NCBI GenBank assembly: GCA_014529385.2
Contig: CM043971.1
Location: 95,841,882-95,905,881 of the forward strand
DNA: 64,000 bases
Source of the DNA: Adiantum capillus-veneris
Lineage: Eukaryota > Streptophyta > Polypodiopsida > Polypodiales > Pteridaceae
Direction of reading: 5' to 3'
Made by a program: the position numbers and the translations under genes. Each line of letters opens with the position of its first letter. Position 1 is the stretch's first letter. This document shows positions 1 through 9,604 of this stretch, one piece after another. The notes below the pieces were generated by a model. It was not told the origin of the DNA, ran no database searches, and saw nothing but the letters and a program-made list of their open reading frames with translations.

Positions 1-451
1 CCACTCAAATTGGAGATCATATGTAGGAGTTATGGAAGGCCAAAAATTGTAAAATTGTCCACCTCCTTTTTGGGTCAGAAAGTGCATCCTTTGACCACTT
101 TTACACATCTCTTCCACACCCACCATTCTTACACACATGGCGTACACCTATTCATCAAAATGTTAATCACCTCCATTAGGAAATTTCAGAGGTCATTTGG
201 AGGGCCTTTTAAGAAAAATAGCATTTTGACTTTCTTTCTCTAGAAAATAGGTGTGGTAAAAGCAATTGTAAACTTGGAATAACCATTTAAAAAGTGTACT
301 TACAAGTAGATTCTTGCCACAGCGTCATAACGGCCGTGATGATTGAAGAATAAATCATTTTCAGTTGCAGTTAATGAATGTCGTAGAATTGGAGGGAGTT
401 TTATGTACGTGGAATGTATGACTAAAGGAAAAAAGACGTATCCTTCCAAAC
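1..451. other. Sequence with no gene recognised
   Basis: AT-rich sequence upstream of the split locus at 452. It holds only short open frames with no recognisable motif. It could contain the promoter or 5' leader of the downstream relic, but I see no convincing TATA box at a useful distance from the ATG codons at 452 and 527. Confidence 0.5.
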
Positions 452-776
452 ATGCTCTCTTCTTACTCTCTCACTATTTGTGCCCTGACCTCAAAGAAAT
501 CCTCCCTTTCTTGCACTATTGCATCCATGGCTTCTTCTTCCACCCCCACAAATGTCCTCCTTAAAAGACCCCTCTATCATCTACGCATTGACGTAGATCC
601 CCAATATACGCCATTGTGTAAGCGAGGCAAAACTAACATCAAAGTGACATCGATCATGACAGAGAGACTCAGAGAAGAGGGAGCAAAACACTTAGATATT
701 TGGACAAAAGGATCACTTTATCCATTGAATCCCATGAACAATACTTTCCTTGCATTTTCAAATCCCACTAACTTAT
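452..776 (+). pseudogene. First exon of a plant repeat-family gene, cut by Copia-1
   Basis: An open frame runs from ATG 452 (alternative ATG at 527, opening with a Ser/Thr-rich stretch) into the Copia-1 LTR at 777. I do not recognise the protein. The part from about 560 on (Leu-Arg-Ile-Asp-Val-Asp, a Trp-x3-Gly-x-Leu-Tyr-Pro segment, then Asn-Pro and Asn-Leu-Leu) matches the reading frame at 17536-17836 in order and spacing, so this is one member of a repeated family. After the LTR element the same frame continues for about 13 codons from 5866 to a stop. The downstream exons at 5940-7310 are probably part of the same locus. The family could be host or transposon-derived. Function is unknown. 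Confidence 0.5.
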
Positions 777-1002
777 TGTTGGAATTAGGGTTGCAGAGAA
801 ACGCACACAGCTTGGAGAAGACAAAGGAAGCTTAAGGCACACAATAGAGAGTGTGTTACTTAGTGTGTAATGGAAAGATAGATAGCCCTAGAATGATGGG
901 TGTATATACAATGCTAGGGGGAAAAAACTCCTAAAGAGGGAAAAAATGCCTCGGCGGTCCTAGTGTGTTCACACAAATCACTACCACATGTATATGGTAA
1001 CA
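777..1002 (-). repeat. Copia-1 3' LTR
   Basis: This 226-bp LTR, TGTT...AACA, aligns over its whole length with 5634-5860, with a scatter of substitutions and small indels. The polypurine tract lies at 1003-1014 (minus strand CCAGGGGGGATT), directly next to the LTR as expected for plus-strand priming. Confidence 0.95.
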
Positions 1003-1077
1003 AATCCCCCCTGGAGTGATGCGGTGAACGAGAGCTGGCACATGAGTAAAGGGAAGTGCCATGCCTTGAGGACATGA

Positions 1078-1509
1078 TCAGTCCACAAAGAGGAGTAAGC
1101 CCAAAGCTTTGCGGAAAGCTTCAAGCTTCTCACGAGACAATGCCTTTGTGAAAAGATCTGCAAGGTTGTCCTGTGTTGGCACATAAGCCAAGTTGATCTC
1201 TCCTGCTGAGAGCCTCTCCCTGACATAGTGGTAATGCACCTCAATGTGCTTTGTGCGAGCATGAAAAACTGGGTTCCTCGCAACTACCAATGCGCTCTGA
1301 TTGTCAGTGTAGATAGTGTTGGCAGTGTCCTGTCCAACACCCAAATCATCCATAAGGCCTCTGAGCCATACACACTCAACCGTAGCTGTGAAGACTGCCC
1401 TGTACTGAGCCTCACAAATCGAAGTGGCCATAGTAGGTTGCTTCTTGCGCAACCATGATATACATGAACTGCCAAGCATGAAAACCACTTGTGGACACTC
1501 GCGTGTCAA
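1078..1509 (-). pseudogene. Copia-1 RNase H domain
   Basis: This frame encodes the C-terminal RNase H of a Copia polyprotein. Visible are the Cys-Glu-Ala-Gln-Tyr segment with the catalytic Glu, the Thr-Asp-Asn-Gln-Ser-Ala segment with a catalytic Asp, the Arg-Thr-Lys-His-Ile-Glu-Val stretch and the terminal Asn-Leu-Ala-Asp-Leu-Phe-Thr-Lys. It is separated from the RT frame at 1630 by a nonsense codon (1629-1631) and a frame disruption, so it would not be made as part of one polyprotein. The RNase H of Copia-2 at 40.6 kb is closely similar and intact. Confidence 0.9.
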
Positions 1510-1629
1510 AACAACCAGCCCAATCTAAGTTCGAAAAGCATGTAAGTCTGGCGGCAATGATCCCCCCTTGGGATAAAACAAGCCAAGATGTAAAGTGCCA
1601 CTAAGGTAGCGGAAAATCCTCTTCACAGC

Positions 1630-2496
1630 CTACCAATGCTTAGACCCTGGGCTATGCATAAATCTACTGACCTGTGAGACTGCAAACTGAATATGTGGCC
1701 TCGTGTTGCATACATAAATGAGGCAACCAATAGCAGTTTGGTAAAGAGTGACATCAGCAAGATCGTCAGCATCATGTAGACTCAACTTCAAACCTATTTC
1801 CATGGGAGTGGCAATAGGTTTGCAATCCTGTAGTCCAAACTTACATAGCAATGTCTCTATGTAACTTTTCTGACACAAGGCAATACCACCGTCACACTGC
1901 TTAAACTCTATACCCAAGTAATTATGCAACAACCCCAAATCTTTCATCTTGAAAGTAGCATTCAAATCAGCCTTAAATTCAGCAATATGTCTCTCATTTG
2001 GTCCAGTGATCAACAAATCATCTACATAAAGAACCACAATGAGAAGTACATCACCCTCACGCTTTACATAAAAAGTGCTTTCTGTTGGACTGTTACGAAA
2101 GCCTCTTTTGACCAAATGAGTGTTAGCTTTCTCATACCAAGCACGAGGATATTGCTTCAACCCATACAAAGCCTTCTTACATCTGCACACTTTGTCCTCT
2201 TGTCCTTTTATGACAAAACCGCGAGGCTGCATTACATAAACTTCCTCGAATATGTCACCATTCAAGAAAGCAGTAGCAATGTCTGATTGATGTACATCCC
2301 AACCAAAATGAGCTGCCAATGCACATAGAAAACGCACAGTAGTCATATGACAAGTGGGAGAAAAAGTCTCTTCATAATCTATTCCTTTTTGTTGTGCATA
2401 ACCCTTTGCAACAAGTCGAGCCTTATGGCGATCGATCTCACCATTCGGCTTGCGTTTCAACTTGTAAACCCACTTTGTACCAATGGCCTTTGCCAT
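1630..2496 (-). pseudogene. Copia-1 reverse transcriptase domain (truncated at its N-terminus)
   Basis: This is a Copia-type reverse transcriptase with the Gly-Thr-Lys-Trp-Val-Tyr start, the Ala-Arg-Leu-Val-Ala-Lys-Gly motif, the Ala-Thr-Ala-Phe-Leu-Asn-Gly segment and the catalytic Tyr-Val-Asp-Asp box. Compared with Copia-2, the region just upstream (2497-2540), which should carry the start of the RT domain, is missing, so the linker and the RT are in different frames. The frame ends at a TAG (1629-1631) where Copia-2 has CAG (Gln) in the same sequence context. The catalytic residues survive, but the enzyme would be truncated at both ends. Confidence 0.9.
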
Positions 2497-2538
2497 CCAA
2501 TTTTTTGAATTCTGTCCTTCATCAAAAGACAGAGGTTC

Positions 2539-3030
2539 CTAAACAACATGTAAACTAGACACAGCCAAAGCATAACAATCTGATGCATAAGATGCATGGT
2601 GAGAGCCTGAACGAGTGCGACTAGACAAAGGTGCATCCAATTTACTGTCACGCAAAGTGTACACCATCCATTTTGGCATACCTCTAGCCTGCTCATTTTC
2701 AGCCCTTTCCTCATCAAGTACATCATGTACATCTGCATCAGTAATAGGCTGATCTGTAACATTTTCAGAAACCCCCATAGGCTGTACATTTGTCTCATTG
2801 GAACTTACATTCGTATTTCCACCACTGAAAAGAGGCAACAAAGTGTCATAAATGTCCTGTGAGCTTACATTACTGTCTCTAGTACATGACAGCAAGGGCT
2901 GAACAGAATCTTCCACAAACACTACATCCCTTGAAACCAAAATACGTTTTTTTCGCGGATGATACAACCTGTAACCTTTGCTTTCAGCACTATAACCAAA
3001 AAAAATACATTTGACAGCCTTATCATCCAA
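2539..3030 (-). pseudogene. Copia-1 integrase C-terminal region and integrase-RT linker
   Basis: It starts in the conserved Lys-Cys-Ile-Phe-Phe-Gly-Tyr segment that follows the Copia integrase core, and passes through the Gly-Tyr-Arg-Leu-Tyr motif into an acidic, Asn/Ser-rich linker. The linker ends near Asp-Ser-Lys-Leu-Asp-Ala-Pro-Leu, a segment shared with Copia-2. A single stop at 3037-3039 divides it from the integrase core in the same frame. The end is out of frame with the RT. Confidence 0.85.
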
Positions 3031-3039
3031 TTTTTTGCG

Positions 3040-4653
3040 CTACACTTGTGGCACCAAAGCATATGCCAAATAGCCAAAAACACGCATGTGCTCAATAGAA
3101 GGCTTTCTATCATGCCATGCTTCATATGGAGTAATAGACTGCAAAGCTTTCATAGGACACCTGTTAAGTACATAAGTGGCACACATGATGGCCTCAAGCC
3201 AAAAAGAATGTGGCAAAGCTTGACTTTTGACCATACATTGTGCCATTTCCGTCAGTGATTTGTTTTTCATCTCAGCAACACCATTTTTCTGAGGCGTATA
3301 AAGCACTGTACATTGGTGTTTTATCCCACGACTAGCCAAAAATGCATTAAATTCATGAGACGTATACTCCCCCCCTTGTTCAGAACGGAGGGTGCCCATA
3401 GTACATTTCGAGACATTTTCAGCCATAGCCAAAAATTGTTTGAAGCACATAAAAACTTTGGACTTCGCTTTAAGCAGAAATACCCATGCATGCTTGGAGT
3501 AATCATCAATGAAAGTCACAAAGTACAGGTAATTGCCCAAGGACGGAGTTTGCATGGGCCCACAAACATCACTATGCACAAGCTGCAACTTGCATGTGGC
3601 CCTAACTGAACCATCCTTTGGAAACTTAGAACGCTGCATTTTACCCAAAATATAGCCTTCACAAACATGTTTGATAGGTGCTTCAAGAGGCCGCAAAGAA
3701 GCAACCATATCAGATTTCTGCAGACGCAGTAAACTAGAAAAATTCAGATGACCAAAACGTGCATGCCAAAGTTTTGCATCTGAAATAGCCCTTGAATCTG
3801 CAACAGCATTTGCAAAAAAATTTTCACACTTGTCATACAAAGTGAGCTTATACAGCCCACGGCACAAAAGGCCAGATGCAACAATTTCATCACCAAAACT
3901 GAGATCATGAACTGTACATCTGTCATCCACAAATTTGACTACAAGTCCAAGTCTAGCAAGTGCGGATATAGACAAAAGATTCTTCTTGATCCCAGGTACA
4001 TAAAGTGCATCAACAAGTGTGAAGGAACTGCCATTTGCAGCAGTAAGCACAATCTTTCCAACTCCTTGAACCGTATAGGAGGCATTGTTGGCACAAGTGA
4101 CTGAATTCCCATGAGGGACAAACTCAAGAGAGGTGAACAATTCACGATGTGAGGTAATGTGCTTTGTAGCACCACTGTCGAAATACCACACATGTGAATC
4201 TGCAGCAACTGACAAGCATTCATCATGGACAACAGGATTGTAAGTGCACTTTGCGCTAAAAGCCCATTCTGCATCAACATCAGCAGCACAGTCTCCTTTC
4301 ACAGAAGACTCAACAATGGCTGCATTTGTAGTAGAACCAGCATTTGCAGTGGAACCACCCTCTTTCTTCTTAGCCTCTTTGGCCTTCAGCTTAGGACATG
4401 ACTTGATCAAGTGATCATTAGCTTTACAATAATGGCAATGCATCTTCTTTTTGCCCTTATCACCAGAATTTCCAGACGAATTTCTACCAGTAGAAGCGTT
4501 AGGAACATAATTTTTGCCACTCGCAGCAGAACCATAAGAAGTGGCTGCATTGCTGTTACCACCCTTTTTTTGAGAAGCAATAAAAGCCTGTTCAACTGCA
4601 TGCTGCCTAGTCCTTTTTTTCTGGAAAGTGACTCTTGCGATAGCAATGTGCAT
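3040..4653 (-). pseudogene. Copia-1 zinc knuckle, protease and integrase core
   Basis: In order from the N-terminus: a Lys-rich segment, one CCHC zinc knuckle (C-x2-C-x4-H-x4-C), the retropepsin active site Asp-Ser-Gly-Ala-Thr-Lys-His, the Leu-Leu-Ser-Ile-Ser segment, the integrase HHCC zinc region and the integrase core. Two changes look damaging. The first cysteine pair of the integrase zinc site reads Cys-Glu-Gly-Tyr where Copia-2 has Cys-Glu-Gly-Cys. The second catalytic aspartate region reads Leu-Arg-Ser-Glu-Gln where Copia-2 has Leu-Arg-Thr-Asp-Arg. Frame changes near homopolymers around 4560-4650 separate it from the gag frame. Confidence 0.9.
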
Positions 4654-5289
4654 AGTGCATCAAACTTGACAACTTTAGGATTTCCTTGGGTCATAACTCT
4701 CCAGGGACTAGCAAAAGTCTGGTAAGAATCTGGTAAGGCATCAAGAATAATCTGCAGAAGGGAACTGTCTGAAATGACTTCACCTGCAGAAATAAGTTGC
4801 TCATTGATATCCTTGACACCAGCAAGGAAAGTGTCCATATCATCCTCCTCATGCATAATCTTCGACTCCAGCTCTTTACGCAGCAAAGAAATTTTAGCCT
4901 CATTGCGACTTGCATAAAGACCAGCCAAAATATCCCAAGCTTGTTTTGCAGATTTTGTTGAACGGATGTGAGGAACAATGGTACGCTTCATAGACAACAC
5001 AATCAATGCATGAGCCTACGCATCCTTTACATCCCAACGAGCTTGTTCTGCCATCGGCAAAACAACTCTAATAGCTGCAATCCTTCCAGCAAGACCTGCA
5101 ATGTACATCCTCAACATCGCCTACATCCTCTGAATCAAGACGTACATCAATGCCTTGCACAATATTCCAGATGCCCTTTGACACAAGAACATGTTGCATC
5201 ATATAAGCCCACATAGGGTAGTTATCCCCATCCAACCTGTCCTCAGCAGCAAACATCTTGAACACATCTGTGTTGTTGTTGTCAGCCAT
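4407..5289 (-). pseudogene. Copia-1 gag (UBN2-type), frameshifted
   Basis: The likely start is the ATG at 5289 (minus), which opens Met-Ala-Asp-Asn-Asn-Asn and a Leu-Asp-Gly-Asp-Asn-Tyr-x2-Trp motif typical of Copia gag N-termini. The frame is lost near 5070. A second frame (5006 down to 4600) carries the rest of the UBN2-type gag domain, including Ala-Lys-Gln-Ala-Trp-Asp-Ile-Leu and Leu-Pro-Asp-Ser-Tyr. The 3' part drifts out of frame near 4600, where the zinc-knuckle frame takes over. At least two frameshifts are needed to explain it. Confidence 0.85.
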
Positions 5290-5620
5290 GGTAAATGCTG
5301 CACCTGATGTGAAAACTGCCCTAAAAGAGGAGTAATGGAGTGGGAACAACACGTGCTATATAGCACAAACCGTAGAAGACTGTAAGGCACCTGTTATGCA
5401 GAAAACGGAACTGACAAAAATTCTGCACAAAATGACGAAATTGCCTGTGCAGACCTGCCTGTAGTGGAAACGGAGGCCGAAATGAGCCCGAATCAAAAAT
5501 CTGAGCAGACTAGGCTCTACGAGCTTTCCCAAAATCTACATCAACCTAGGAACGCTCGCCAACCTCATTGTAATCTACGTTAGTTGCAGCTGGCGACTAA
5601 CCCCGGGAGGACGTAACCTA

Positions 5621-5631
5621 CTCTGATACCA
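5621..5631 (-). other. Copia-1 primer binding site (initiator Met tRNA type)
   Basis: On the minus strand the sequence TGGTATCAGAG begins two bases after the 5' LTR. It is complementary to the 3' end of plant initiator methionine tRNA, the usual primer of plant Copia elements. Copia-3 and Copia-4 in this window carry the same site. Confidence 0.9.
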
Positions 5632-5633
5632 AT

Positions 5634-5860
5634 TGTTGGAATTAGGGTTGCAGAGAAATGCACACTGCTTGGAGAAGACGAAGGAAGCTCAAGACACACA
5701 ATAGAGAGAGTGTTACTTAGTGTGTAATGGAAAGATAGATAGCCCTAGAATGATGGGCGTATATACAATGCTCGGGGGAAAAAACCTCCTAAAGAGGGAA
5801 AAAATGCCCTGGCGGTCCTAGTGTGTTCAGACACATCACTACCACATGTATATGGTAACA
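5634..5860 (-). repeat. Copia-1 5' LTR
   Basis: This 227-bp LTR is the partner of 777-1002. Because the element is on the minus strand, this right-hand copy is the promoter LTR. It borders the primer site at 5621-5631 and is followed by the target duplication CTTAT at 5861-5865. Confidence 0.95.
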
Positions 5861-7310
5861 CTTATTGACCTTTGCAGCAGGTAATTGAGAGAATGGATTG
5901 CTTGGCTACTGTAATCTCTAAACAGCCAATTAGAAACTTATAAAGACATGGTGAAGCACCAAGCAGATGAGATTCAAAGACTTTCTAACTTGCATTATGA
6001 GGACCAAAAGACTATAATGCAACACACACAAGAATCACAGGTCTTTCAAACAAAGGTACGAACATTACAAAATAAAGAGACAACGTTAGGCACTTGTGTG
6101 CGAAAGAAGAAACTATGGAATCTTGAAACGTTGAAGGTAGGCTCTGGCGGACTGAAGAAAATAATCCAAGCATTGAGGTGAGCATTGTAAACTATCTAAT
6201 TAATTAAAATAATCTAAGTTTTTGCTTATGTTGGTTATGCTTTCTTTGTAGAGATTCTATCTATCTAGACAAAGAAAACATAGACCCGAAGGCCAATGTA
6301 GGAAAGTAGTTAAAGCCATTGATAACTAGTGGTCCTGCAAAGGATATAATGCATGACAAAAAGTTTAAGGTTTTGCAATGGGATGTCATTGAGTGATTCA
6401 TTTCAAAGAATGCATTGATTGCCAAGCAAATACAGGGTACATTGGACTCCCTTGGAGTTAGTAAAAGAGGTTACTCAGCTATTCAACAGTCTATCTCTTC
6501 CATGTTTGTGAAGAAGGGAATAAGTCTAAGCTTTTACCAACAACTGCAAGTGTTTGGAGGAAAATAATCCAGCTCAATAATGAACAGACCGACTTCATTG
6601 GATGTCCATTTCATATTCAAGATATTTATAGCTCACAGGGAACTACTGTCACTTATGATGAGTACAACAATATCTTCATGGGCCTGACTTTGTTGCAAAC
6701 TAGAATGGTAGATTTCTACAATATCACATTCAAAGAGAAGGTGGCGTTCTACATTTTTTTTAAAGCTAGATGAGTGTGAGATTATTAAAGAGAAGAAGCT
6801 AGAGCAAGTTACAATCACATTAATGAATAGGGCTCATTCCAAATGTCCCACTAATGATCCTTCATACTTCAGTGTTCAATCAGAAACAAACATATGGTGA
6901 CTTGGTGTATTTCAGGTAATCTAGTTATTTCCAATTTTGCAGCTCTATCAAGCCCTCTATTGTACCTAAATTTTAGATTTATTTTTTGTATCTCATAAGG
7001 ATTAATCTTGCAGGTAAAGAAAGAAGACCATGACATTTTATTTTGGGTGTTCCATCAAACCCCTATTCCAGATATCATTGATAGGCAAATGAATCGAGGA
7101 GAGGTACTGGTTGTAGATGGGAGAGGAGACTTTCAAGTTCAATGGCATCTTGTAGGTGACCTCAAAACATTGAAGTGTATGTATAATTGTGTAATGGGTG
7201 CCATGGAAAAGTCTCCATGGTTGTATTGCATGGAGCTTGGCACTCCTGGTAGCATTAAGGTGGCTTGCGGCTCATTGAAATCGGACACATATGGAGGTAG
7301 CTTGATATCT
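5861..7310 (+). pseudogene. Downstream exons of the split locus: coiled-coil segment plus transposase-like segment
   Basis: I do not recognise a named family. A Gln/Glu-rich, coiled-coil-like segment (about 5940-6177) is followed by a canonical intron (GTGAGC at 6178, TTTGTAG ending 6251). The next exon-like stretch (6252-6915) contains Lys-Val-Leu-Gln-Trp-Asp-Val-Ile and Leu-Gly-Val-Ser-Lys-Arg-Gly but has stops and frameshifts. A second intron-like span (6916-7013) has GTAATC and a CTTGCAG acceptor. The last exon carries Val-Val-Asp-Gly-Arg-Gly, Gly-Asp-Leu-Lys-Thr-Leu and a paired-cysteine motif near 7175-7235. Similarity stops near 7300. The spliced structure and the final motif resemble a decayed transposase gene or a transposon-derived host gene. 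Assignment to the same gene as 452-776 rests on position only. Confidence 0.45.
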
Positions 7311-8160
7311 GAGGTTTTCACTAAGAGAAGTTTTCTTCGTTCCACCTCTTTTGCTTCTTCTTCAAGATCAATGGACTCCTCTATCTCCGCCACTTCAATG
7401 TATTCCTCATCCTTATCCTCTTTTTCATCTGCTGGTATATTGTGTTCCTCCATGACCTCCTCAGGATCTTTCATAAGACTTGTAAATAGTCCATTTAAAA
7501 ATATTAGAAATCCAAAGGATTCTTGAACCAGCTTGCATTCCCGTTCATGTAAGTTGTACCAATGGGGTATGTACATAAGAGGCAGCTGATTGTACTTCTT
7601 GTAAGACTGTCTTTTAGGATCATAGTCTTTTAAATGGACTACCACCACTTCACCAACATTAACGCTGCCCTTTTGAGTATGAAGCGTGTTCACTCTGTTA
7701 AGCTATAAACACATCAAGATTAAATGGAGCATTAAAAATGCAGGAGACCAAGTCAAACTTATCACCAGCCCCCCCAAAAGAAAATGCAAAATCTAAAAGC
7801 CTTTCATCAATCACTGTAGGATCTTCATAAATAACTCCCTCTTTTTTTAGGGCGGGATTTTTGCAACACATTGGGCACTCTACAAAGTAGGTGCTGAAAA
7901 ATCCACCTCTCTCCTAAGTGAGTTCAGTAAAGTATATTTTGGAGTAGAAGGGGTAGTTTGACAGTTGGATCAGTATCAAGCTCCTATAAACTCATGCCAG
8001 GCTCTTCACCAGATATATCAATGGGTTTTGTGAAGTCTATATTCCTCTTCATAGAAGTTTTTAACAGCTCGGAAAGTCTTCTCGAAATGTTTCCTTGGCC
8101 AACGATGCACTCAGGATCTATTTTCTGCCTCTTCCTCCTATGAGATCTTAATCCTGCCAT
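7140..8160 (-). pseudogene. Degraded acidic reading frame of unknown function
   Basis: The longest open part (7139-7693) encodes a protein with Asp/Glu-rich tracts in its middle (Glu-Lys-Glu-Asp-Lys-Asp-Glu-Glu) and no motif I recognise. The last 60 residues are antisense to the + strand exon at 7008-7310 and are probably not genuine. A possible upstream start is the ATG at 8160 (minus), opening with a basic Arg-Arg-Lys-Arg-Gln stretch that could be a nuclear localisation signal. Stops and a frameshift separate this from the acidic part, and a Cys-Pro-Met-Cys-Cys segment lies in between. It ends against the transposase-like relic, as if two repeats were joined tail to tail near 7300. Confidence 0.35.
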
Positions 8161-8300
8161 TTATTTCATATTGAGAAATATAAGTTTCTTCAAACATAAA
8201 TAAAAAGAAGAGCACCACATGATCATATAAGTTTTTAACAAACAATAGCTAGGTATCTCACAATTATTTCCTATTGATCATATAGACAATAACACAAGAT

Positions 8301-9040
8301 GATTAGCATATGTGTATCTTTTGATGGTTTGTGTGAAGGGTCACTAAACTTTTATTATGCATAATGATTGATCAAATGCAAAATTGCTCTATAGTTGTGA
8401 AGAGCAAAAGCCAATCATTTGGGCAAGATAAGGCCCCTCCAATTTTCATGCCTGATCTAGAAACGACAATCAAAGGAAAGCACCAAAAGCAAGCAGTAAT
8501 TAATAATCATATACATATTTATAATACAATATGTGCCTTTTACACAATAATAGCTACCAAAACATCAAAGAATTTTATACTCTAGAAAAAAAAACCTTGT
8601 ACACTTTAAGAAGTGGATCACGGCGCGCGGAGTACATAAACGAAACTCCACAAAACTATTGGCGCGCCGTGATTAGCATATGTGCATCTTTTGATGGTTT
8701 GTGTGAAGGGTCACTAGACTTTTTTCCTGCATAATGATTGATCAAATGCAAAATTGCTATATAGCTGTGAAGAGAAAAATCCAATCATTCGGGCAAGATA
8801 AGGCCTCCTGTAATTTTCATACCTGATCTAGAAATGGCAATCGAAGGAAAGTCCCAAAAGCAAGCAGTAATTTATTATCATATACATATTTATAATACAA
8901 TACCTGCTTTTTACACAGTAATAGCTACCAAAACATCAAAGAATTCCTTACTCTAGAAAAAAAAACTTGTACACTTTAAAAAGTGGATCACGACGTGCGG
9001 AGTACATAAACGAAACTCCACAAAACTACTGGTGCGCCGT
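8301..9040. repeat. 370-bp tandem duplication, two units
   Basis: 8301-8670 and 8671-9040 are direct repeats with a period of exactly 370 bp. Both start GATTAGCATATG and end in the right arm of a hairpin. The copies differ by scattered substitutions. No coding frame is shared. Each unit carries a long inverted repeat near its 3' end (8617-8673 and 8987-9043). Confidence 0.9.
8617..8673. other. GC-rich hairpin in duplication unit 1
   Basis: ATCACGGCGCGC at 8617-8628 is the exact reverse complement of 8662-8673. Between the arms GGAGT and ACTCC form a second small stem, so a two-tier fold is possible. The arms are far more GC-rich than the surroundings. Confidence 0.8.
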
Positions 9041-9043
9041 GAT
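8987..9043. other. GC-rich hairpin in duplication unit 2
   Basis: This is the same structure as 8617-8673, exactly 370 bp downstream. The left arm has two transitions (ATCACGACGTGC) and the right arm one (GTGCGCCGTGAT), so the stem is weakened. The inner GGAGT/ACTCC stem is unchanged. Confidence 0.7.
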
Positions 9044-9604
9044 CCAATTTTGTTAGGTTCAATGTTAAATTGCCTTTCACATTTTATAGCACAATTCCTA
9101 AACACAACTAAACTATTGACCAAATAGGCGTGAAGAGATTGCCTTTACCTTTGCCAGGACTAGACATTGCTCTTGGAATAGAGATTCAGGATTGGGAACG
9201 TTGCACTTGGTCTTCACGCTTCTGATTCCTGCATCTTGAAGAAAGTAGTGGCTTTTTAAACTCTCTCTCTCTCTCTCTCTCTAAAACGCAGCCATTTTTT
9301 GACCTAGTAGATAGCAGTTCACTCTTTTGATCATAACTTCTTCATCCGAACTCCGATTTGGGTGATATATAGCCTCAATCGAACAGCACAAAGCCCTCTA
9401 CGCATTGACGTAAAGACAGAAATTTTCAGAGTTATGGAAGGCATTTCTATAACAGTATTTCTGAAGTGAACATGTTCAAGAAAGTTGACTCTCATCTCTT
9501 ATTTTACATACAATGTCTTCCGGCACTCGAAAGGGTTCTTCTTCTTCAAAAAGGTCCGCATCCATTGTGGAAAATGATCCAAGATCTCCTAAGTGTGGAG
9601 ATAG
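9041..9604. other. Non-coding stretch with (CT)n and a short coding start
   Basis: It contains a (CT)n microsatellite at 9261-9282 and a recurring 15-mer hairpin motif at 9398-9412. An ATG at 9513 opens a Ser/Lys-rich frame of about 30 codons that is cut off by the LTR at 9605. The last item could be the start of a gag or host gene disrupted by the LTR, but nothing identifies it. Confidence 0.4.

Larger units (their letters stand above)
777..5860 (-). mobile_element. Copia-1: complete but decayed Ty1/Copia LTR retrotransposon
   Basis: Both LTRs (777-1002 and 5634-5860) begin TGTT and end AACA. They are flanked by the 5-bp target duplication CTTAT (772-776 and 5861-5865). Read on the minus strand the order is 5' LTR, primer site, gag, zinc knuckle, protease, integrase, reverse transcriptase, RNase H, polypurine tract and 3' LTR, which is the Copia order because integrase precedes RT. 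Stops, frameshifts and a deletion just before the RT break the polyprotein, so the copy cannot be autonomous. The two LTRs are still very similar by eye, so the insertion is not ancient. It lies inside the exon-bearing locus at 452-7310. Confidence 0.95.

Noticed and set aside
10-243. Small open frame at the window start.
   Set aside because: No motif, biased composition or neighbour supports it; length is within random expectation.
3313-3609. Plus-strand frames within Copia-1, Copia-2 and Copia-3.
   Set aside because: They lie antisense to conserved gag-pol domains and show no motif of their own.
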